From Paucidesulfovibrio sp036541255 (GTDB lineage: Bacteria > Desulfobacterota > Desulfovibrionia > Desulfovibrionales > Desulfovibrionaceae), in NCBI GenBank assembly GCA_036541255.1, contig JAZHDD010000067.1, positions 62,001-126,000 on the forward strand: DNA of 64,000 nucleotides, written 5' to 3'. Positions 35,056 through 43,733 of this stretch are shown here, piece after piece (the stretch's first letter is position 1; each line of letters opens with the position of its first letter). Under the pieces are notes generated by a model. It made no database searches and was not told the DNA's origin. It saw only the letters and a program-made list of their open reading frames with translations. The position numbers and the translations under genes are program-made.

Positions 35056-36399
35056 TTAGAACTCCTGCGCGTTGCGTTCCGCCGTAAGGAAATCGTTCAG
35101 GTCGGCCTTTTCCGCATCCAGGCCGTTCGCACCCAGGCGCGCCTTGGCCAGGCGCTTGCCCAGCTCCACTGCGGGCTGGTCCACCGGGTTGATGCCCATG
35201 AGCCAGCCCGTGAGCAGCGTGGCAGCGCCGAGCAGGGCGATGAGCTTGCCCGCGGCGTACTGGTCCGCCCGGCCCAGGGAAATTTCCACCAGGGGCACCC
35301 CGCTCGTGCACAGGGCCATCTGCGTTCCCAGTCCTTCGGCGTGGATCAGTTCCCCGAAATCCTTGCCGCGCACATAGGCGAACTTGTCGGGCAAGTCGGA
35401 CGGGAAGCGCGGCCCCAGGGGCAGGTCCGGGCTGGTCAGAAACAAGCAGGCCTTGTTGCGCGGGCCGTCCAGGAACATCTGATTCACGGAGTGCTGGTCC
35501 GTGACGCCCACGGCCGGGATGGGCTGGCTGCCCTTGCCTTCCTTGCCGAGGCTTTCGGCCCAGAGCTGGGCGAACCAGTCGCCGAACCTCGCCATGGGCG
35601 GAATGTAGGTGAAAAAGATCATTTCGGCAAACCCCGCGTCCATGAGCGAACGCGCCCAGACCGCCAGTTCAAAGGCCGGATGAGCGGCCAGGGTCTCGGC
35701 TTCCAGGCCGGGATCGGCCAGGGGCGAGGTCACTTCGGATGCTCCCGCCAAAAGCGCGTCCGTGTCCATGCCCAGGAACAGGGCCGGCACCAGGCCAACG
35801 GCGGAGAGCACGGAATAGCGGCCGCCCAGATTTTCCGGCACTTCCAGGGAGCGGATGCCGAATTCGCGGGCTTCGCCGCGCAAAAAGCCCTGCTCCCGGT
35901 CCGTGACCAGCAGCATGTGCTCTTTCCAGCCCTGGCCCAGCGCGGTCTTCATCCAGCGCTTGAGCAGGAAATACTGGCCCACGGTCTCAATGGTGCCGCC
36001 GGATTTGGAAACCGTGACCACCACGGTTTTTTCCGGGGGCAGCCGCGTCAGGTACGCGTCCAGGGCCCCTGCGTCCACATTGTCCGCGATCCAGAGCCAG
36101 GGGCCGCTGTGCCCGGGCAGGTCCTGTCCCGGGGCAAAGGCCTTTTGCAGGGCGCGCGCGCCCAGGGCCGAGCCCCCGATGCCCAAAAGCAGCATATGCT
36201 CGAAACCGTGCAGCCAGGGCGCCAGCTCCTCCAGACTCGTGCGCAGGGACGCGACATAGTCCATGCGCACGAAGGGCAGGCGGCCCGCAGCCACGTCCTC
36301 GCGCAGGCGAAGGGCCAGTTCCCCGGCCCGGGCACGGTGCGAAGCATCGTCCAGATCTTCCATGCAGGCGTTGGTCCAGTCGAGATGGTCGGCGGCCAT
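35056..36399 (-). CDS. pgi: Glucose-6-phosphate isomerase
   Basis: 447 residues, the shorter Bacillus/thermophile-type isomerase. Phosphosugar-binding SIS segments are LLLGIGGSALGARAL near 107 and VSKSGGTIETVGQY near 178; later YIPPMARFGDWFAQLWAESLGK and the C-terminal GINPVDQPAVELGKRLAK match the PGI active site (Glu, His/Lys). It interconverts glucose-6-P and fructose-6-P. AGGAGGAG lies just before the ATG. The histidine kinase gene begins five bases after its stop, an unusual pairing of metabolism and signalling. Confidence 0.93.
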   Translation of the reverse strand: MAADHLDWTNACMEDLDDASHRARAGELALRLREDVAAGRLPFVRMDYVASLRTSLEELAPWLHGFEHMLLLGIGGSALGARALQKAFAPGQDLPGHSGPWLWIADNVDAGALDAYLTRLPPEKTVVVTVSKSGGTIETVGQYFLLKRWMKTALGQGWKEHMLLVTDREQGFLRGEAREFGIRSLEVPENLGGRYSVLSAVGLVPALFLGMDTDALLAGASEVTSPLADPGLEAETLAAHPAFELAVWARSLMDAGFAEMIFFTYIPPMARFGDWFAQLWAESLGKEGKGSQPIPAVGVTDQHSVNQMFLDGPRNKACLFLTSPDLPLGPRFPSDLPDKFAYVRGKDFGELIHAEGLGTQMALCTSGVPLVEISLGRADQYAAGKLIALLGAATLLTGWLMGINPVDQPAVELGKRLAKARLGANGLDAEKADLNDFLTAERNAQEF

Positions 36400-36791
36400 G
36401 GCTCCTCCTTTTTCGTGCGAGTGTGGTGGGCGGGGCAGGTGCCGCGCCGGTCGGTTTCCTCCTTATGGTACAGAAACAGTGTTTTTCCAACAAGGAGTAA
36501 GAAACACCAAGGCGACGGATCGCGTCGGGTCGGAAAGCCGCGCGTTTTCGCTCATCCGTTGCCGTTGCGAGGAAGCGACGTTTTTCCCTGCATTGCAATT
36601 CCTGTCAAGATGGCAATCTTTTCTTTTTATTATTCTTTTCCTTGTCGGACACGACCGGACAAAATAAGGTTCGACCCTGCGTGAACCGCTTTTGCTGCCC
36701 CCCGCTGCACGGACAGGACAGGCGGCAGCCGCGTTCCTCTTACCGCATCGCCCCTTGACACCCGGCCCTGTGCGACACAAAGTTGGGGGAT
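36400..36791. other. Divergent intergenic region between pgi and rlmN
   Basis: 392 bases. An AT-rich central part (36560-36670) holds pyrimidine tracts and an imperfect inverted repeat starting TTGTCGGACACG (36643-36663), likely promoter DNA for both genes, but I cannot assign -35/-10 pairs with confidence. No gene is seen. Confidence 0.4.
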
Positions 36792-37835
36792 ATGTCCAAA
36801 CTCAATCTTCTTGATTTCACCTATGACGGGCTTCAGGAGTATGTCCTGGAGACGCTCAAGGAATCCCGCTTCCGGGCCGAGCAGATCTGGCGCTGGCTCT
36901 GGCAGAAGGATGCGCGTTCCTTCGAGGAAATGACCAACCTTTCCAAAGACCTGCGAGCGCGTCTGCCGGAAATCGCCGAAGTTCGCTGGCCCGAGCCCGT
37001 GGACAGGCAGACCAGCACGGACGGCACGGTCAAATTTTTGCTGCGGCTCGGCGACGGCAAGCTTATCGAAACCGTGCTCATCCCCAGCAACCAGGGCCGC
37101 TATACCCAGTGTCTTTCCACGCAGGTGGGCTGCGCCATGGCCTGCACCTTCTGCAACACGGGCCTGATGGGCTTTGAGCGCAACATGACCCACGGCGAGA
37201 TCCTGGGCCAGATTCTGGTGGGCCGTCGCCATCTCGTGGACAGCGGCCTGCCCGATCTGCGCAATCTTGTGTTCATGGGCATGGGCGAGCCGCTCAACAA
37301 TCTGGACAACGTGCTCAATGTACTGCGCACTTTGAACAGCGACATCGGCTTGAATATTTCCTGGCGGCGCGCCACGGTGTCCAGCGTGGGCCTGCCCAAG
37401 CAGCTCGACCGGCTGGGCGAATCCGGCTTGGCCATGCCGGCCATTTCCCTGCATGCCCCGACCCAGGAGCTGCGCGCCCGGATCATGCCCAAGGCCGCAC
37501 GCGTGCCCCTGGACGAACTGCTGGCCTGCCTGGACCGCTTTCCCATGCGCCCGCGCGAGCGTATCACCTATGAATATCTGCTGCTGGGCGGCGTGAACGA
37601 CTCTCTGGAACACGCCAAGCAGTTGGCGGACCTGCTCGGCCACCGCCGTTGCAAGGTCAATCTCATCGCCTACAACGCCACGGAGGGCGCGCCCTACAGA
37701 GCGCCGGACCGCGAACAGGTCATCCGCTTCGAAAAGTATTTGTGGGACCGGGGCATGACCGCCACGATCCGCCGCTCCATGGGCGCGGATATCAAGGCCG
37801 CCTGCGGCCAGCTCAAGGCCGCGACACAGAAATAA
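36792..37835 (+). CDS. rlmN: 23S rRNA (adenine2503-C2)/tRNA methyltransferase RlmN
   Basis: 347 residues, radical-SAM methylase. The cluster motif CAMACTFC (CxxxCxxC) is near residue 115; GEPLNNLDNVLNVLRTL, SRRATVSSVGLP-like WRRATVSSVGLP and the substrate Cys near the C-terminus (DIKAACGQL) are present. The N-terminal accessory domain KLNLLDFTYDGLQEYV and RAEQIWRWLW are typical. Start MSKLNL is preceded by GGGGGAT with short spacing; a TTG three codons earlier is an alternative. Its 3' end is overlapped antisense by the RHS fragment. Confidence 0.95.
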   Translation: MSKLNLLDFTYDGLQEYVLETLKESRFRAEQIWRWLWQKDARSFEEMTNLSKDLRARLPEIAEVRWPEPVDRQTSTDGTVKFLLRLGDGKLIETVLIPSNQGRYTQCLSTQVGCAMACTFCNTGLMGFERNMTHGEILGQILVGRRHLVDSGLPDLRNLVFMGMGEPLNNLDNVLNVLRTLNSDIGLNISWRRATVSSVGLPKQLDRLGESGLAMPAISLHAPTQELRARIMPKAARVPLDELLACLDRFPMRPRERITYEYLLLGGVNDSLEHAKQLADLLGHRRCKVNLIAYNATEGAPYRAPDREQVIRFEKYLWDRGMTATIRRSMGADIKAACGQLKAATQK

Positions 37836-38149
37836 AACGAATCAGGGGCAAACCGTGTGCGGATAAGCCCAGTTCCGGCATCCCCTGCCCGGAGCAGACG
37901 GTTGTCCGGGCCGTAGGCGAAACTCCGGTCGGTCTGGCCGCGCAGCGGCACATAGTCCTCGGCGCGGCGGCCTTGGGCGTCGTAGAGATAAAGCTCCGCG
38001 CTAGCATTGTCCCGGCTCACTCCGGCCAGGCGTCCGGCCTTGTCGTAGCGGTATTCCCAGCGCGTGGGCCAGCCCTGCGCGTTTTCGGTCTTGGCGGTGA
38101 CGCGCTCCTGCCCGTCCCGTTCCAGCTTCAGCGAATAGCGGTTGTCCAT
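37694..38149 (-). pseudogene. Truncated RHS/YD-repeat protein fragment
   Basis: The frame starts with a well-placed ATG (AAGGAG nine bases upstream) and reads MDNRYSLKLERDGQERV, WEYRYDKAGRLAGV, YLYDAQGRRAEDYVPLRGQT and YGPDNRLLRAGD: YD-type RHS repeats. Soon after, near 37850, RHS likeness stops and the frame runs 140 bases antisense into the end of rlmN. So this is the beginning of a small RHS protein whose remainder is lost. It may be expressed as a 151-residue chimera, but the tail is not meaningful. Confidence 0.6.
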
Positions 38150-38490
38150 TGTTTTGCTCTCCTTGCGGTTGCGGCTGCCCGGCGCGGGCAGCAGGTTTTC
38201 CGCAAAGTTACCCCGGGTTTTCGGGCCAGGACAAAATGGGCAAGCAAAGGGAAAGCAAAAGGACGGAATTGGCCTATTGACAAGAGTCTGGAAAAGGCGG
38301 GGGACGGCGGGAGCGGTGTGGTGCGGGGAGGCTGGTGTGGGAGGCAGGTGTGGGATGGTGTGGGGCCGTGGCGCAAGATGCCTCCGGCGGCCAAGGGGCC
38401 CGCGGCCCCTTGGATCCCCGTTCGCCGCCCGCGCGAGAGCGCGGGCGGGGGGAAGCTGGATGTGGGAGGGAGGCTGCGCGGCAGGGACGG
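38150..38490. other. GC-rich gene-free stretch with G-runs and palindromes
   Basis: 341 bases without a gene. 38300-38370 is rich in GGTGTGG/GGGAGG runs on the plus strand (possible G-quadruplex), followed by two tandem GC palindromes (38391-38448). Confidence 0.45.
38381..38448. repeat. Tandem GC-rich palindromes, REP-like element
   Basis: CCAAGGGGCC-CGC-GGCCCCTTGG (38391-38413) is a perfect 10-bp stem preceded by CCTCCGGCGG; next to it CCGCCCGCGC-GAGA-GCGCGGGCGG (38425-38448) is another. A degenerate copy of the first, with its GGCGGCCA lead, occurs at 44566, so this is likely a dispersed intergenic repeat. Confidence 0.55.
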
Positions 38491-39822
38491 CTACTTGAGC
38501 TGTTCGCGGCGCGCGTAGTCCTTCACGAACTGGATGGCCCCGTCATAGTCCAGGACCTCGCCCGAAATCTGGGCCTTGAGCAGAGTGTCGCGGATCAGGC
38601 CTACCTGTGGGCCGGGCTTGAGGCCCGTGGCCTGCATGATCTCGTTGCCGTTCAGGAACGGTTCCAGGGTCTCTTCCGGAATGTCGGCCCGCTCCAGCAT
38701 TTTCAGGTTGTGGTTCAGCTCGCGATAGGAGCCGCCGCGCGCCTTGATGTCCGCGCGGACCATTTCCATGATGCGCGGGTATTCGTCCAGGGCCTTGAAG
38801 CGGCGGATGCCCTTGTCCGTGAGCATGAAGTGGGGCCGCATGTGGTTTTTGATCAGGTTGCAGACCAGATCGATATCTTCTGGTTCAAAGCGCAGCCGGT
38901 TCATGATCTTGCGGGTGATGCGCGCGCCCACGCGGTGGTGCTGGTAAAAGGTCCACTGGTCCTCGAAATACTCGGCGGTGAACAGCTTGCCCACGTCGTG
39001 GAACAGGCAGGCCAGTGTGCCGAACCAATCGTAGGGCAGTTCCTCGGGATAGTGGCGCATTACGTCCAGGGTGTGCTGGAAAACCGTTTCCTCGCCCGCT
39101 TCCGGGTTCTTGATCTGCTTGACGCGCGAAAGCGCGGCCACTTCCGGGATCAGGCCGTGCAGGATCTGCGAGTCAAAGAGGTAATGCACGAACTGCCACA
39201 TGGTCTCGGCCTCGACCTTGCGCCATTCGTCCATGATGTCGGTCATGGACACGTAGTCCAGCACGCGGCGCGCGCCGCGCACGATGGCCAGCCAGGAGTT
39301 GGGCTCGATGGGCAGCTGGAAGTTGGCGGCGAAACGCAGGGCACGCACGGCCAGCAGATAGTCGCGCTTCAGGGTCTCGTCCGGAATGCCCAGAAAGCGC
39401 ACCTGTCCCTCGCTGAAGTCCGCGAAACCGTCCAGGGTCTCCACTGCGGAAGGGATGTACGGGCAGACCGAGGAAAGGGGCACCTCTCCGCGTTGCTCCA
39501 ACTTCTTCATCAGCCGGGGCGTGAGCCGGGTCACGCACTCTTCCGGGTGCGCGTCCGTGATCACCTGGGACTGGTAGAAGTAATACGTGGAGTCGCCTTC
39601 CTTGATTATGCCGCACACGCTGGGCTCATTGGAGGGCTTGACGTTCGGGAACAGGCGCGAGAGCTCCTCGAAGTCCATTTCCGTGCTGATGTCTATTTCA
39701 GGCTTGGCCGCGTCGGTTTCGAGGGTCTGCTCCTGCAGACGGGCGTTGATGACATAGGCGTCGTAGCCGTTGCGCATGATGGTTTTGCAAAAGCCCACGG
39801 CGTCTTTGAAAGGCTGGCTCAT
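38491..39822 (-). CDS. HD-domain protein derived from CCA-adding/poly(A) polymerase family, head degenerate
   Basis: 443 residues, ATG after GGAGGAG. The C-terminal two thirds follow the tRNA nucleotidyltransferase plan: LGIPDETLKRDYLLAVRALRFAANFQL, then an HD phosphohydrolase domain (VFQHTLDVMRHY, LACLFHDVGK, HHRVGA). The N-terminal head aligns in outline (GYDAYVINARLQEQ ... PEIDISTEMDFEELSRLFPNVKP) but the GG-VRD motif is replaced by NARLQEQ and the catalytic DxD by EID. So nucleotide transfer is unlikely, and a phosphohydrolase or regulatory role is more probable. It follows pyrC with a 52-base gap. Confidence 0.75.
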   Translation of the reverse strand: MSQPFKDAVGFCKTIMRNGYDAYVINARLQEQTLETDAAKPEIDISTEMDFEELSRLFPNVKPSNEPSVCGIIKEGDSTYYFYQSQVITDAHPEECVTRLTPRLMKKLEQRGEVPLSSVCPYIPSAVETLDGFADFSEGQVRFLGIPDETLKRDYLLAVRALRFAANFQLPIEPNSWLAIVRGARRVLDYVSMTDIMDEWRKVEAETMWQFVHYLFDSQILHGLIPEVAALSRVKQIKNPEAGEETVFQHTLDVMRHYPEELPYDWFGTLACLFHDVGKLFTAEYFEDQWTFYQHHRVGARITRKIMNRLRFEPEDIDLVCNLIKNHMRPHFMLTDKGIRRFKALDEYPRIMEMVRADIKARGGSYRELNHNLKMLERADIPEETLEPFLNGNEIMQATGLKPGPQVGLIRDTLLKAQISGEVLDYDGAIQFVKDYARREQLK

Positions 39823-39874
39823 GTATTCTCCTCCGGATGGATCGCTCGGATGGTTTTCGTGTTCGTTGGAGGAA

Positions 39875-41143
39875 TCATACAATGTTTTTGCCCGCAAGGA
39901 AATGAAACTTCACGCGTCCCCGCAGCGGGCGGCCCAAAAGCGGCGTGTTTTTGCTCTTGGAACGCAGGCTTTCCGCGGTAACCATCCATTCCTCCATGGG
40001 GTCGAAAAGCAGGAAGTCCGCCGGGTCGCCGGGCCGGAAGGCGTTCAGGGGCAGACCGAAGCGGGTGCAGGGCGCCGTGCTCCAGGCGCGCACAAAGGAT
40101 TCCTCGGACAGCGCGCCCTTGCTCACAAGCCCCCAGGTCACGGACAGGGCCGTATCCAGGCCGGTGATGCCGCAGGGGGCGAAGTCGAATTCCACTTCCT
40201 TTTCGTGGGCGGCGTGGGGTGCGTGGTCTGTGGCCAGCATGTCGATGACGCCGCTTTCCAGTGCTTCCAGCACGGCCCGCCGGTCCGCCTCGGTGCGCAG
40301 GGGCGGGTTGACCTTGGCGTTGGTGTCGTAGTCCACGATCTCGTTTTCGGTCAGGGTCAGGTAGTGCGGGCAGGTTTCCGCGGTCACGTCCACGCCTCGC
40401 GCCTTGGCCCAGGCAATGAGGTCCACGGATTTCTTGCAGGAGATGTGCGCCAGATGGATGGGCAGATTCAGGTATTCGGCCAGCAGGATGTCGCGGGCCA
40501 CCTGGATGGCTTCGGCCGCGTCGGGCTGTGCCGGGATGCCCATGCGGCCCGAGACCTCGCCTTCGTTGGCTCCCGCTCCCACGGCCATGTATGGGTCCTC
40601 GCAATGGTCAATGACCACCTTGCCGAAATCCGAGGCGTATTCCATGGCCCGGCGGAAGAGCTCGCTGTTTTCCACGGGCCGTCCGTCATTGGAAAAGGCC
40701 ACGCAGCCCGCGTCGGCCAGCTCGCCCATGGGCGCGAGCTCCTTGCCCAAAAGGCCCCGCGTCAGCGCGCCGATGGGGAACAGGCGCGGCCCGTGCGGCC
40801 ATGCTTCCTGCGCCTTTTCCAGCATCAGGTCCGTGACGTTGGCCTTGTCGTTGACCGGGTCGGTGTTGGCCATGCACATGATGTTGGCAAAGCCGCCGTG
40901 GGCGGCCGCGCCCAGGCCCGAGGCGATGTCCTCCTTCCATTCGAAGCCGGGCTCGCGCAAATGCACATGCACGTCCGTGAGCGAGGGCAGCAGGGTCAGG
41001 CCCCCGGCGTCGACGATCTCGGCGGCCTTGCCCGGAGCCTTGCCCGCGGGCAGCAGTTCCAGAATGGCGCCGTCCTTGACCAGCAGGTCCACATTGCGCC
41101 CCTGGTGGCGGGCGTTTTTGACGATCAGATCGGGAGCGGACAT
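39875..41143 (-). CDS. pyrC: Dihydroorotase
   Basis: 422 residues, class I dihydroorotase type. Metal ligands are in DVHVHLREPGFEWKED near residue 57, His in IDHCEDP near 174, LAHISCK near 228 and the Asp in LATDHAPHAAHEKE near 300. It cyclises carbamoyl-aspartate in pyrimidine synthesis. The ATG follows the pyrB stop directly (no gap), so pyrB-pyrC is an operon. Confidence 0.95.
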   Translation of the reverse strand: MSAPDLIVKNARHQGRNVDLLVKDGAILELLPAGKAPGKAAEIVDAGGLTLLPSLTDVHVHLREPGFEWKEDIASGLGAAAHGGFANIMCMANTDPVNDKANVTDLMLEKAQEAWPHGPRLFPIGALTRGLLGKELAPMGELADAGCVAFSNDGRPVENSELFRRAMEYASDFGKVVIDHCEDPYMAVGAGANEGEVSGRMGIPAQPDAAEAIQVARDILLAEYLNLPIHLAHISCKKSVDLIAWAKARGVDVTAETCPHYLTLTENEIVDYDTNAKVNPPLRTEADRRAVLEALESGVIDMLATDHAPHAAHEKEVEFDFAPCGITGLDTALSVTWGLVSKGALSEESFVRAWSTAPCTRFGLPLNAFRPGDPADFLLFDPMEEWMVTAESLRSKSKNTPLLGRPLRGRVKFHFLAGKNIV

Positions 41144-42073
41144 CTATTTGGCCTCCTTGCGGGTCAGGATCAAGAAGAGCATGGCCATGCGCACGGCCAC
41201 GCCGCTGGCCACCTGGTTCAACACCAGGCTGCCCGGGCTGTCGGCCAGCACCGAGCTGATTTCCATGCCCCGGTTCATGGGGCCGGGATGCAGGATGCGC
41301 ACGTCCTTGGACGCATGCTCCAGGTGGCGGGGCGACAGACAGTACAGCCGCGAGTATTCGCGCAGGTCGGGCAGCAGGCCGTCCTGCTGGCGCTCCAGTT
41401 GGAGCCGCAGGCACATGATCGCGTCCACACCGCGCACGGCCTCGTTCAGGTCGGTGTAAACCTCCACGGGCCAGGAGCGCACCGCCGGGGGCAGCAGGGT
41501 CCGGGGCGCGCAGAAGCGCACCTTGGCCCCGAGCATGTTGAGCATGATCAGGTTGGAGCGGGCCACGCGGCTGTGTGCGATGTCGCCCAGGATGAGCACG
41601 GTCTTGCCCGTGAAGTCGTCCCAGCGTTCCCAGAGCGTGAAGCCGTCCAGCAGGGCCTGTGTGGGGTGGGCGTGGCGGCCGTCGCCCGCATTGAGCACGC
41701 CGCAGTTCAGCCGCTCGGCCAGAAATTTGGCCGCCCCGCTCACGGAATGGCGCAGCACGATGGCGTCCGGGGCCATGGCCTGAAGCGTCAGGGCCGTATC
41801 CTTGAGGGTCTCGCCCTTTTGCAGGCTGCTCATGTTCTTGGAAAGGGAAAAAGTGTCGGCCGAGAGCCGCTTGCCCGCCACGTCGAACGAGGTCTTGGTG
41901 CGCGTGCTCGGTTCCGCGAAAAAGAGAATCACGCTCTTGCCCTTGAGCGTGGGGACCTTTTTCACGGGCCGTTCGTTGATCTCGCGGAAGTATTGCGCCG
42001 TCTCGAAGACGTGCACCACTTCGTCGCGCGAGAGCTGGCTGATGTCCAAAAGGTCTTTGTGCCGCCATTGCAT
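41144..42073 (-). CDS. pyrB: Aspartate carbamoyltransferase catalytic subunit
   Basis: 309 residues. The carbamoyl-phosphate motif FFAEPSTRTKTSFDVAGKRL is near residue 52, VLRHSVSGAAKF and HPTQALLD near 135, and the aspartate-binding segment ILHPGPMNRGMEI near 258. It forms carbamoyl-aspartate. No regulatory subunit gene (pyrI) is adjacent. The pyrC start abuts the stop. Confidence 0.96.
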   Translation of the reverse strand: MQWRHKDLLDISQLSRDEVVHVFETAQYFREINERPVKKVPTLKGKSVILFFAEPSTRTKTSFDVAGKRLSADTFSLSKNMSSLQKGETLKDTALTLQAMAPDAIVLRHSVSGAAKFLAERLNCGVLNAGDGRHAHPTQALLDGFTLWERWDDFTGKTVLILGDIAHSRVARSNLIMLNMLGAKVRFCAPRTLLPPAVRSWPVEVYTDLNEAVRGVDAIMCLRLQLERQQDGLLPDLREYSRLYCLSPRHLEHASKDVRILHPGPMNRGMEISSVLADSPGSLVLNQVASGVAVRMAMLFLILTRKEAK

Positions 42074-42144
42074 ATGGGTGTCCTCTGCGGGTTGATTGCC
42101 GTGCGGGGCGGCCTGCCCCGCGCTCGTCGCAAAAAAAGTTGCCT

Positions 42145-43314
42145 CTATGGCTGCCCCACGCAGTCAAAGGCCTGAAGCACCTTGTCCGGCACCACGCTCC
42201 AGCGCGCGGCCTTGCCCGGCTCCATGCTGCCGAGCCGGTCTGCCCTGCCCAGGGCCGTTGCGCCGTTGCGCGTGAGCAGGGCCAGTCCCTGTTCCAGGTC
42301 CAGGTCCGCCCGCAATCCGGCCTTGAGGTGCAGCAGCTCGTTCCAGACGTTCAGGTCGTCGTTGGAACAGAGCCCGTCCGTGCCCAGGCAGCAGTTCACT
42401 CCCGAGGCCAGCAGTTTTTCCCAGGGCGCACGGCCTTCGCCGATATACTCGTTGCTGCGCGGGCACAAACAGACATTGGTTCCGGTGCGATGCAGAATCT
42501 CGATGTCCGCGTCGTTGACCGTGACGCAGTGCACGGCCAGGGTGCCGCTGTCCAATAGGCCCAGTTGCCGGGCATATTCCGTGGGTGTGCAGCGCGGCGG
42601 CTGGAAGTTGTGCAGGGAAATATTGGCCCGCTCCAGCATGTCCCAAAACTCGATGTGTTCGCCCATGAGTATGCGGCTTTCTTCCTCGTTTTCGGCAAGA
42701 TGCAGGGAAAAGGGCCTGTTCCGTCGCGCGTTTGCGGCCTTGCCCCGGCGCAGGGTCTCGGGGTGCGTGGAATAGAAGGCGTGGCCCGCCGCAGCCAGAA
42801 CGCCAAGCTCATATTCTCCGGCGGGTACGAATTCGGCTTCGGGCGCGGGCGGATCAAATCTGATCAACTCATGGAAGGAGACGAAAAAAAGGCCGGAATC
42901 GTCGAGAATCCCGGCCACCGGCTGTGCGTTTCGGGTGGAGATGTTTCCGATCAGGGCCGTGCCGTCCTGGCGCATCTCCCGGCAAAGCCTGGCGGTCAGC
43001 TCCTGGTCCATGGCGTACATCTCATGGGTGATGAGGCTTTTGATCCAGGCGGTGAACCCCAGACCCCGGGCAACCTTGCCCTTGAGGTGGCTCATTTCCA
43101 GATGAGCGTGGGCGTTGACCACGCCGGGGCAGACAGTGGCCTGCCCCAGGTCCAGGACCGGGCCGGAAAAGCCTCTTCCCAGCTCGGACCACGCGCCAAC
43201 CCGCACAATAAAACGGCCATCGTGAACGATGGCCGCATCGCGTATAGGTTCTTGGCCGGGCACCATGGTCAGGAGCCGGGCCGCATGAACGATCGAAAGA
43301 GTGTTCGTCTTCAT
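42145..43314 (-). CDS. Amidohydrolase (SsnA/MtaD type), possibly aminodeoxyfutalosine deaminase
   Basis: 389 residues. Metal-dependent deaminase plan: HxH in VNAHAHLEMSHLKG near 68, His in FSLHLAENEEE near 207, AVHCVTVNDADI near 262 and the Asp in LGTDGLCSNDDLNVW near 312. Relatives deaminate S-adenosylhomocysteine, methylthioadenosine, guanine or, in bacteria with the futalosine menaquinone route, aminodeoxyfutalosine (MqnX). The last fits a Desulfovibrio-like anaerobe but cannot be decided from sequence. It precedes pyrB by 71 bases on the same strand. Confidence 0.72.
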   Translation of the reverse strand: MKTNTLSIVHAARLLTMVPGQEPIRDAAIVHDGRFIVRVGAWSELGRGFSGPVLDLGQATVCPGVVNAHAHLEMSHLKGKVARGLGFTAWIKSLITHEMYAMDQELTARLCREMRQDGTALIGNISTRNAQPVAGILDDSGLFFVSFHELIRFDPPAPEAEFVPAGEYELGVLAAAGHAFYSTHPETLRRGKAANARRNRPFSLHLAENEEESRILMGEHIEFWDMLERANISLHNFQPPRCTPTEYARQLGLLDSGTLAVHCVTVNDADIEILHRTGTNVCLCPRSNEYIGEGRAPWEKLLASGVNCCLGTDGLCSNDDLNVWNELLHLKAGLRADLDLEQGLALLTRNGATALGRADRLGSMEPGKAARWSVVPDKVLQAFDCVGQP

Positions 43315-43436
43315 GGTTTGCCTAATCGTGGAGCATAGCTTTTTTTGGGCAGGATGAAAAGGTTTGGCAGGTGGTTTTTCCCGGTGCGGAAATGCGTTAT
43401 GCAGAGGGTGAAGATATCTGCAACACAGGGGCGCGC

Positions 43437-43733
43437 ATGAAGCGAATTCTTTTTTTTACCGGAGTGTTATGCTTTTTTGTGGTCCTTGCCGTGTCGCCTC
43501 CTTGCCCTGCGGCTGAACCGGTCGCCGCGAACTTTGCGGCAGCGCAGGCGGACAATGCCGTTTGCCTGCTGGCGGGCAAGGGGTGCTGCTCCTGGCACGG
43601 CGGACAGTGCGGCTGCTCCCAGGGGCGAGTGGTCTGCTGCGACGGTTCCATGAGTCCCACCTGCCGCTGCCGCGCGGATGATCGGCCTGATATTCCAACG
43701 TGCAAGCCGGAGGGCGACGATGAATACCGATAA
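43437..43733 (+). CDS. Secreted cysteine-rich small protein
   Basis: 98 residues. AGGGG precedes the ATG at 43437. A Sec signal peptide (MKRILFFTGVLCFFVVLAVS..PCPA) is followed by a compact Cys/Gly module, CLLAGKGCCSWHGGQCGCSQ and RVVCCDGSMSPTCRC, with ten cysteines and one His. This could bind a metal or form disulfides outside the membrane. No named family is assigned. Its last 14 bases overlap the start of the DUF169 gene, so the two are co-translated. Confidence 0.65.
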   Translation: MKRILFFTGVLCFFVVLAVSPPCPAAEPVAANFAAAQADNAVCLLAGKGCCSWHGGQCGCSQGRVVCCDGSMSPTCRCRADDRPDIPTCKPEGDDEYR

